A stretch of DNA of 6,473 bases from Rhodothermia bacterium (GTDB lineage Bacteria; Bacteroidota; Rhodothermia; Balneolales; Natronogracilivirgulaceae): NCBI GenBank assembly GCA_007122185.1, contig SKUI01000017.1:1-6473 (forward strand), in the 5' to 3' direction. Below, in pieces: positions 1-4,630 of the stretch (the stretch's first letter is position 1; the number at the start of each line of letters is the position of its first letter). The notes under the pieces were generated by a model that saw only the letters and a program-made list of their open reading frames with translations, was not told the DNA's origin and did not search any database. The translations under genes and the position numbers were made by a program.

Positions 1-354
1 CTGTGCCAGGGTTTCCCAGACCACGTCATCGGCGTCGGGGGGACGCCGGCCATCTACCATGTGCACCAGCAGGTCGGCGTCGTTGCGCAGGCGCAGGACC
101 TTATCCATCATTTTTTTCTGGAGCAGATAGGCCGGCTGGATGATGCCCGGGGTGTCCAGGAACACGATCTGGCAGGTATCGTCGGAATAGAAACCGGGGA
201 TCCGGTGGCGGGTGGTCTGCGCTTTGTGGGTTATGATGGACAGTTTCTGTCCGAGCAGCCGGTTGAAAAGGGTCGACTTTCCGGCGTTCGGCCTGCCGAT
301 GATCCCGACAAATCCGGAACGGTGCACTTCGCCTGTCTTGGTCTCTTCAGACAT
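1..354 (-). CDS. era: GTPase Era, N-terminal part (runs off left edge)
   Basis: Era is a Ras-like GTPase that binds the 3' end of 16S rRNA and helps 30S subunit assembly in the cytoplasm. The first 118 residues are present. They show the G1/P-loop GRPNAGKST (residues 20-28), the G2 region with QTTRHRI (46-52), typical of Era, and the G3 motif DTPG (67-70). The G4 NKxD motif and the C-terminal KH RNA-binding domain, which define full-length Era (about 300 aa), would lie beyond the left edge. The start is the ATG whose complement is at 352-354; it precedes a short polar tail (MSEETKTGEVHRSG) leading into the first beta strand. It lies 18 bp downstream of the pdxJ stop on the same strand, so co-transcription with pdxJ is likely. 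No Shine-Dalgarno is visible before the start. The motifs seen are intact; the remainder cannot be judged. Confidence 0.95.
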   Translation of the reverse strand, partial: MSEETKTGEVHRSGFVGIIGRPNAGKSTLFNRLLGQKLSIITHKAQTTRHRIPGFYSDDTCQIVFLDTPGIIQPAYLLQKKMMDKVLRLRNDADLLVHMVDGRRPPDADDVVWETLAQ

Positions 355-372
355 GATTTGGAGGGTTTGAAA

Positions 373-1095
373 TCAGCCGGCGATGATATCCGCCATTCGG
401 CGGACCGTGTTTTCAAGTCCGTTGAACAGGGCATCGGCAATCAGGGCGTGCCCGATGCTGATATCCGCAAGGTGGGGCACATGATCCAGAAACGGCTGGA
501 TATTGTCAAAATTGAGACCATGTCCGGCATTTACTTTCATGCCAAGCTCATGAGCCTGGATAGCGGCTTTCCGGAGCCGGTCCAGCTCAACCCGGCGACG
601 TTCGTCGGTCTCGGCAATGGCATAGGTGCCCGTATGCAGTTCCACGGCCTCGGCCTCCAGCTCGGCGGCTATGGCGATGTCCTCTTCATTGGGATCTATG
701 AAGAGGCTGATGTCGATGCCGGCTTTTTTGAATGGCGGGAACACCCGCTTGCGGAAATCTTCCCGCACCTTTTTCATGTCGAGCCCGCCTTCGGTCGTCA
801 GCTCCTCACGGCTTTCAGGCACCAGCGTGACCAGGTCTGCTTTGGTGGCGATGCAGATTTTCATCATTTCCTCGGTGGCGGCCATTTCAAAATCGAAGAG
901 GCCTTTCACGACCCTATTAAGCCGGTGGACATCGTCATCGCGGATGTGGCGGCGGTCCTCACGCAGATGGAACACGATACCGGCGGCCCCGGCCTTTTCA
1001 GCCACAATGGCGGCCTCGACCGGATCGGGAACGGTCTCTCCACGGGCGTTCCTGAGGGTTGCTACGTGATCTATGTTAACTAACAGAGTTCTCAT
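373..1095 (-). CDS. pdxJ: Pyridoxine 5'-phosphate synthase PdxJ
   Basis: PdxJ condenses 3-amino-2-oxopropyl phosphate (1-amino-acetone 3-phosphate) with 1-deoxy-D-xylulose 5-phosphate to give pyridoxine 5'-phosphate, the ring-closing step of DXP-dependent vitamin B6 synthesis. The 240-aa product is full length for the family. Signature segments of the TIM barrel are visible: LLVNIDHVATLRNARG (residues 4-19, with N7, H10 and R18), VFHLREDRRHI (41-51, with H43), FEMA (68-71, with E69), LVTLVPESREELTTEGG in the middle, the NAGHGLN loop (189-195, with H192) and the phosphate-binding end ISIGHA (212-217). The ATG start gives the normal PdxJ N-terminus two residues before the first strand. It is divergent from metF and lies directly upstream of era. 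In Proteobacteria pdxJ also sits near era (rnc-era-recO-pdxJ), but rnc and recO are not seen between them here. No truncation or missing key residue was noticed. Confidence 0.97.
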   Translation of the reverse strand: MRTLLVNIDHVATLRNARGETVPDPVEAAIVAEKAGAAGIVFHLREDRRHIRDDDVHRLNRVVKGLFDFEMAATEEMMKICIATKADLVTLVPESREELTTEGGLDMKKVREDFRKRVFPPFKKAGIDISLFIDPNEEDIAIAAELEAEAVELHTGTYAIAETDERRRVELDRLRKAAIQAHELGMKVNAGHGLNFDNIQPFLDHVPHLADISIGHALIADALFNGLENTVRRMADIIAG

Positions 1096-1138
1096 TCTCA
1101 GTCTAATGAAGGTGAAAACTGGGTAAATATGACTATTT

Positions 1139-1151
1139 CAGATAATATCTG
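1139..1151. repeat. Perfect short palindrome in the pdxJ/metF spacer (possible operator)
   Basis: CAGATAATATCTG is a perfect inverted repeat with 6-bp arms around a single central base. It covers the whole -10 hexamer proposed for pdxJ and lies 38 bp upstream of the metF start, so a dimeric repressor bound here could affect one or both divergent genes. No known regulator consensus is recognised in it, and a 13-bp AT-rich palindrome can occur by chance. Confidence 0.35.
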
Positions 1152-1170
1152 TAATTTACGAACTTGTCCA
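1142..1170 (-). promoter_or_regulatory. Candidate promoter for pdxJ-era
   Basis: On the minus strand TGGACA (complement of 1165-1170) is followed after exactly 17 bp by TATTAT (complement of 1142-1147). Each hexamer differs by one base from the sigma-70 consensus TTGACA/TATAAT. Transcription would begin near 1135, leaving a leader of about 40 nt before the pdxJ ATG. The caveat is that the primary sigma factor of Bacteroidota usually prefers a TAnnTTTG -7 element, which is not present here, so the match may be fortuitous in an AT-rich spacer. Confidence 0.35.
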
Positions 1171-1189
1171 CAATAGTGTAGCAGACTCT

Positions 1190-2155
1190 ATGAAAGTAAC
1201 AGAACATTACGACAAGGCCAAAGACCCGCTCATATCCTTCGAAGTCATTCCCCCGAAACGGGGCGGATCGGTTTCAAAGGTTTTTGAGACGCTGGATGGA
1301 TTGCGCAAGTACCATCCCCCCTTCATCGATGTGACCTCCCACGCCGCCGAAGCCTATTACGAGGAGCTGGCAGACGGAGCGGTGAAACGGCACATTCGCC
1401 GGAAACGTCCGGGTACCATCGGACTGTGTGCCGCCATCAAGCACCGCTACAACGTAGACCCGGTGCCGCACCTGATCTGCAAGGGGTTCACAAAGGAGGA
1501 AACCGAGGATGCTCTCATAGAGCTGAATTACCTTGGAATTGATAACGTGCTGGCCATCCGCGGCGACGATCACGGATATCAGAAACCTGTCAGGAAAGAC
1601 CGCGGGATCAACGAATTCGCGGTGGACCTGGTTCGCCAGATCAAACGCATGAACAGCGGGGTCTACCTGGAAGAGCTGATGGATGCACAGCAGACGGACT
1701 TCTGCATTGGCGTGGGCGGGTATCCCGAAAAACACATCCAGGCTCCCAACCTGTCGTTCGACATTGCCCGCCTCAAGGAAAAAGTGGATGCCGGCGCCGA
1801 TTACATCGTCACGCAGATGTTTTTTGACAACGAGTCTTTTTTCAGGTTCGTGGAAATGTGCCGTGATGCGGACATCCTGGTACCGATAGTGCCCGGACTC
1901 AAAATCCTTACCGCGCCGCGGCATCTCACATCGCTGCCCCAGTTTTTTCACCTGAGCATCCCCGAAGCCCTTACAGCGGAGGTCAGCGCCAAACCGGAAC
2001 ACGCGCTGGACATCGGCGTGGAGTGGGCTGTAAAACAGTGCCGCGAGTTGCTTGATTATGGTGTCCCCGGTCTGCATTTTTATGTAATGGGAAATCCGGA
2101 TCCGGCTATCCGGGTAATCGACCAGCTTGATGTCATACCCGCGACATCGTTGTGA
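1190..2155 (+). CDS. metF: Methylenetetrahydrofolate reductase MetF
   Basis: MetF is a cytoplasmic FAD enzyme that reduces 5,10-methylene-THF to 5-methyl-THF with NAD(P)H, supplying the methyl group for methionine synthesis. The 321-aa product has the usual single catalytic TIM-barrel length of bacterial MetF, without the eukaryotic regulatory domain. Visible signatures are ISFEVIPPKRGG (residues 15-26, E18 matching the catalytic Glu28 of the E. coli enzyme), NVLAIRGDDHG (119-129, D126 matching the flavin-contacting Asp120), the loop GVGGYPEKH (174-182, where most members have GVAGYPE), YIVTQMFFD (205-213) and PGLHFYVMG near the C-terminus. The ATG at 1190 gives the family's short N-terminus and has no Shine-Dalgarno before it. 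It is divergent from pdxJ, with 94 bp between the starts. The lipoprotein gene follows in the same frame after 39 bp, so the two are probably co-transcribed although no functional link is evident. Confidence 0.97.
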   Translation: MKVTEHYDKAKDPLISFEVIPPKRGGSVSKVFETLDGLRKYHPPFIDVTSHAAEAYYEELADGAVKRHIRRKRPGTIGLCAAIKHRYNVDPVPHLICKGFTKEETEDALIELNYLGIDNVLAIRGDDHGYQKPVRKDRGINEFAVDLVRQIKRMNSGVYLEELMDAQQTDFCIGVGGYPEKHIQAPNLSFDIARLKEKVDAGADYIVTQMFFDNESFFRFVEMCRDADILVPIVPGLKILTAPRHLTSLPQFFHLSIPEALTAEVSAKPEHALDIGVEWAVKQCRELLDYGVPGLHFYVMGNPDPAIRVIDQLDVIPATSL

Positions 2156-2194
2156 CCTTTCGGAAATCCATCCAAAATTACAATTTTTGAAGCA

Positions 2195-2662
2195 TTGCAC
2201 CCCCGGTCCATTCCTCATTGGCTGCTGCTGTTCCTGCTGTTTGGAGGATTCCTGGCAGCATCCTGCAGTCCCGCCCGTCAGACGGCCCATCCCGAAGCCC
2301 GGCTCATCCAGGAATTCCGGAAGTGGGAAGGAACGCCTTACCGGCTGGGCGGCGGATCGCGTCGCGGGGTTGACTGCTCCTTTTTCGTTCAGATCATCAT
2401 GAGGGATGCCTACGGGATCGAAATCCCCCGCACAACAAGGGAACAGATGCAGTTCGGCCGGCAGGTACGACCGGGATCGGCCCGTCTCGGCGACCTGGTC
2501 TTTTTTCAGACCGGGCGTACTACCTATCACGTCGGTATTTTGATGCGGGACGATTTTTTCATGCACGCCTCCACCACCCGAGGTGTCACGATCGACCGGC
2601 TGCGCGAGCCCTACTGGCAGCAGCGCATGATCCAGGTACGGCGTGTGGCGGGATCTGGCTGA
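2195..2662 (+). CDS. NlpC/P60 family lipoprotein, predicted peptidoglycan endopeptidase
   Basis: This is a small secreted cysteine peptidase of the NlpC/P60 family, whose members usually cut the stem peptides of peptidoglycan. It is most like the compact Spr/MepS and NlpC lipoproteins. The 155-aa product starts with a hydrophobic signal (residues 9-22, WLLLFLLFGGFLAA) and a lipobox ending LAASC, with C24 as the lipidation site; the mature protein would be anchored to an envelope membrane. The catalytic triad is visible: C61 in GVDCSFF, H112 in YHVGI and H124 in FMHAS, with the GDLVFF strand at 99-104. The usual DCSGF motif is DCSFF here. The only plausible start is TTG at 2195: no ATG or GTG lies in frame between the metF stop and the signal peptide, and later starts would lose the signal. 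The stop is TGA at 2660. Family and location are well supported; the exact bond cleaved is not known. Confidence 0.9.
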   Translation: MHPRSIPHWLLLFLLFGGFLAASCSPARQTAHPEARLIQEFRKWEGTPYRLGGGSRRGVDCSFFVQIIMRDAYGIEIPRTTREQMQFGRQVRPGSARLGDLVFFQTGRTTYHVGILMRDDFFMHASTTRGVTIDRLREPYWQQRMIQVRRVAGSG

Positions 2663-2665
2663 GCC

Positions 2666-2708
2666 GGTTTTTGTCATAAAAAACCTGATTATTAAGAAGT
2701 AATAATCA
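2666..2708. repeat. Two adjacent perfect inverted repeats after the lipoprotein gene
   Basis: The first repeat pairs GGTTTTT (2666-2672) with AAAAACC (2679-2685) across a 6-nt loop. The second begins at the very next base and pairs TGATTATTA (2686-2694) with TAATAATCA (2700-2708) across the loop AGAAG. Both arms are perfect. They start four bases after the lipoprotein stop codon. They could shield the 3' end of the metF-lipoprotein transcript or bind a protein; their stems are too AT-rich to be classic intrinsic terminators by themselves. Confidence 0.6.
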
Positions 2709-2724
2709 AAAACAGCCTGTTTTT
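2708..2724. terminator. Candidate AT-rich, possibly bidirectional terminator hairpin
   Basis: AAAAACAGCCTGTTTTT is a perfect palindrome around one central base. As RNA it would fold as a 7-bp stem with a GCC loop, and both strands end in a run of five U within the stem. It shares base 2708 with the preceding inverted repeat, completing a row of three. It lies between the lipoprotein stop and the response-regulator promoter region, where a terminator is expected. The weak stem makes termination uncertain. Confidence 0.4.
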
Positions 2725-2741
2725 ACCATTTATTGAAATTT

Positions 2742-2747
2742 TATAAT
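2742..2747 (+). promoter_or_regulatory. Candidate -10 element for the tandem response regulator
   Basis: A perfect TATAAT lies about 100 bp upstream of the regulator ATG, immediately after the hairpin cluster and inside an AT-rich stretch. No good -35 hexamer sits 16-18 bp upstream; the position falls on the right arm of the last hairpin (GTTTTT). The sequence continues as TATAATTTG, close to but one base longer than the Bacteroidota TAnnTTTG element. If used, transcription would start near 2755 and leave a leader of about 95 nt. This supports the ATG at 2850, not the upstream TTG at 2733, as the start of the protein. Confidence 0.35.
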
Positions 2748-2849
2748 TTGGAAGGACGCCTTTCCGATGATAATTTCAGTTTTACAGCATTTCGCGGACG
2801 GACTTTCCGATTACTCAATTATATTACAAAACACATCCGAACGTATCCG

Positions 2850-3590
2850 ATGATCGATATCCTTTGTGTCGAAAACGATTTCATAGCCTCGTATGTGCTG
2901 GAGAAGCAGATCGAGCGCCTGGGATATCGGTTGATAGGCAAGGTCGGGACGGGAGAGGCAGCTATTGAACAGGCCATGGAGCTCAAGCCCGACCTGGTGC
3001 TCATGGATATCAATCTGGACGGAAAAATGGACGGGCTGGAAGCAGCACAATGCCTTACCACGGATTTCAAGATACCGGTCGTCTTCATTACGGCGCGCCA
3101 GGATGCCGACATCCGGCGCAAAGCCATGCTTATCGAACCTGTCGCCTACCTCAACAAACCGGTTCAGTTGAAAGCGCTGCGCAACGCGGTTGAAACCATC
3201 TATCCGAATGTCAAAATGAAACGCATTCTGCTGGTGGAGGACGACTACATCATTTCCATGCTTCTGGAAAAGCAGATCCGCCGGATGGGCTACGAGATTG
3301 CAGGCAAAGCGGAGAGCGGAGAAAAGGCCATCGACCTGACAAGGGAAGAGAAGCCGGATCTTGTCCTGATGGATATCGAACTCAAGGGTGACATAGACGG
3401 GATTGAAACGGTCAGGCGAATCCGAGAATTCTCCATCGTTCCTGTCATCTATCTGACGGGCAATGCCAACGAAAAAACGCGCATGGAAGCAGAGGAAACC
3501 AGTCCGGATGGATTTCTCGTCAAGCCGGTTGACATGGACGTGCTCAAGCAGCAGATCCGTGATATCGTCGAAAAGAACACGGTCACATAA
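2850..3590 (+). CDS. Tandem receiver (REC-REC) response regulator without output domain
   Basis: The 246-aa cytoplasmic protein is two CheY-like receiver domains joined by a very short linker. REC1 (about residues 2-117) has the phospho-acceptor D53 in LVLMDI, T81 in VVFITA and K103 in YLNKP; its acidic pair is E8-N9, where the second acidic residue is replaced by Asn. REC2 (about 124-240) has the complete set: E130-D131, D175, T203 in IYLTG and K225 in LVKP. No DNA-binding, GGDEF, PAS or kinase domain follows, so it may act by protein contact or as a phosphate relay or sink, as in other stand-alone receivers. The frame is open upstream to TTG at 2733, but that would add 39 residues unlike any receiver; ATG at 2850 begins the first beta strand (MIDILCVEND), so I chose it. 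REC2 begins with MKRILLVEDD, itself a plausible internal start at 3216. No histidine kinase lies nearby, and the downstream gene converges on it. Confidence 0.92.
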   Translation: MIDILCVENDFIASYVLEKQIERLGYRLIGKVGTGEAAIEQAMELKPDLVLMDINLDGKMDGLEAAQCLTTDFKIPVVFITARQDADIRRKAMLIEPVAYLNKPVQLKALRNAVETIYPNVKMKRILLVEDDYIISMLLEKQIRRMGYEIAGKAESGEKAIDLTREEKPDLVLMDIELKGDIDGIETVRRIREFSIVPVIYLTGNANEKTRMEAEETSPDGFLVKPVDMDVLKQQIRDIVEKNTVT

Positions 3591-3650
3591 CAGAATACCT
3601 GCGTGAGACCCGTCACATTACAGCACACCTGCGTGAGACCCGTCACAATG
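3581..3650. repeat. 30-bp tandem direct repeat across the response-regulator stop codon
   Basis: Two complete 30-bp units (3581-3610 and 3611-3640) abut directly and a partial third follows (3641-3650, first seven bases matching unit 2). The full units differ at only 4 of 30 positions; the last 14 bases, ACCTGCGTGAGACC, are identical. The first unit contains the last two sense codons and the TAA stop of the response regulator; in the second unit the stop triplet has become TTA. There are no spacers between units, so this is not a CRISPR array. It fills most of the 95-bp spacer between two convergent genes. Each unit junction contains the dyad CGTGA-N6-TCACA (3602-3617 and 3632-3647). Confidence 0.85.
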
Positions 3651-3685
3651 CCTCCTGAGTCGGGCAAGCAGGATCTTCATCCGGT

Positions 3686-4501
3686 TCACATCAGCCCGTG
3701 GAGCATACGTGCCGCCACAAATAAAAGCAGCACCGAGAACGCAATTTCCAGGGTTCGCAGCCGGACCACGCTCAGAAGCCACACACCTCGCCTGGCCGAG
3801 TAGAAACTTCCGATGACGAGAGGGATCGCCACTCCGAAATCGACATACCCGAGATGCAGGCCGGAATAACCGGATGTGAGCGGCCCCATGAAAGCCAGCT
3901 GCATCCACCCTGAAAGGGTGATCATCACAATGGCCAGGGAAGATATGCTTACAACCTTGCGGAACCCGAACGAGAGCAGGATGGTCATGGCCGGCACCAT
4001 GATGAGTCCACCCCCGACACCGGCCAGCGGGGCCATGACACCTGATGCCAGGCCTATAAGGACAGACTGGTACCAGCGCATAACTGTCACTTCGCCGGGA
4101 GTATCCTGCTGTTGTGTTTTTCTTTTGCGCAGGAAGTGGTATACGGAGTAGAAAAGGATGATCGAGAAGAAAATGACAAACTCCCGCTCACTGTAGTGCG
4201 GCGAGGTTGCGACAATCCGTCCGATGAAGGTGCCGGCCACCCCGAACAGTCCGGTCATGACACCTTCCCTGACAAAGCTGTTCCCCATCTGGAAATGCTT
4301 GAAGCTGCTGCTCAGCGAAGCCGTAAAATTGCAGAGCAGACTGGTCCCCACGGTCCAGAGCACCGGATCCTGTACTCCGGCCGACTGAAACAGGAACAGC
4401 AGCACCGGGACGAACAGGATGCCGCCCCCCAACCCGAAGAGACCTGCTATCAGCCCCCCGAGCAGTCCGACGATAAGCAGTATGAGAAAAACCACGATCA
4501 T
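3686..4501 (-). CDS. TSUP family (TauE/SafE-like) membrane transporter
   Basis: This is an integral inner-membrane protein of the TSUP family, whose characterised members move sulfite, sulfonates or other sulfur-containing and organic anions; the substrate here is unknown. The 271-aa product consists largely of hydrophobic segments and shows the family's internal duplication: GLFGLGGGILFVP (residues 20-32) in the first half is echoed by APLAGVGGGLIMVP (157-170) in the second. About seven or eight membrane spans can be outlined by eye, with a charged loop (RKRKTQQQDTPGE, 125-137) between the halves. The ATG whose complement is 4499-4501 starts directly at the first span, as is usual. An in-frame ATG at 4582 would add 27 polar residues and leave only 48 bp to the divergent mutS2 start; it is the less likely choice but cannot be excluded. 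The gene converges on the response regulator and ends with TGA at 3686-3688. Confidence 0.88.
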   Translation of the reverse strand: MIVVFLILLIVGLLGGLIAGLFGLGGGILFVPVLLFLFQSAGVQDPVLWTVGTSLLCNFTASLSSSFKHFQMGNSFVREGVMTGLFGVAGTFIGRIVATSPHYSEREFVIFFSIILFYSVYHFLRKRKTQQQDTPGEVTVMRWYQSVLIGLASGVMAPLAGVGGGLIMVPAMTILLSFGFRKVVSISSLAIVMITLSGWMQLAFMGPLTSGYSGLHLGYVDFGVAIPLVIGSFYSARRGVWLLSVVRLRTLEIAFSVLLLFVAARMLHGLM

Positions 4502-4531
4502 TGGCAGAAAATATACCTGTAAGCGGATTGC

Positions 4532-4565
4532 TTTGAAAATCTGTTTTAAATGGTTTGTATCTTTG
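4532..4565 (+). promoter_or_regulatory. Candidate Bacteroidota-type promoter for mutS2
   Basis: TATCTTTG (4558-4565) is an exact match to the Bacteroidota -7 consensus TAnnTTTG, and TTTG (4532-4535) lies 22 bp upstream as a candidate -33 element, at the long end of the spacing recalled for Flavobacterium promoters. Transcription would start near 4572, with a leader of about 60 nt before the mutS2 ATG. The site lies upstream of the preferred TSUP start, which fits a divergent promoter region. A match of six fixed bases can occur by chance, so this stays a candidate. Confidence 0.4.
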
Positions 4566-4630
4566 GCGGGGTATGTTGACATGCAACCGCAACCCGTTTT
4601 CGCACCCTTTTTCCTGTTTTCACTCACGTT

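Noticed and set aside
61..1083. Long plus-strand open frame of 340 codons
   Set aside because: It lies antisense to the clearly identified pdxJ and era genes, spans their junction, and its product resembles no family; it is a codon-bias shadow.
1274..2677. Long minus-strand open frame of 467 codons
   Set aside because: It is antisense to metF and the lipoprotein gene, both firmly identified by motifs, and has no recognisable domain.
2733..2849. Upstream TTG start for the response regulator
   Set aside because: The 39 extra residues do not look like receiver sequence and the region holds a TATAAT hexamer; ATG at 2850 begins the first beta strand of REC1.
3581..3650. Mini CRISPR array
   Set aside because: The 30-bp units abut without spacers, number only about 2.3, and no cas gene is present.
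3651..3673. Possible hairpin TCCTG...CAGGA after the repeat
   Set aside because: Only 5-bp arms with an 11-nt loop and no U-tract; not enough for a terminator call.
3603..3803. Small plus-strand open frame downstream of the response regulator
   Set aside because: It is the same frame continuing after the TAA, made of the repeat and then sequence antisense to the TSUP C-terminus; no start context or family supports it.
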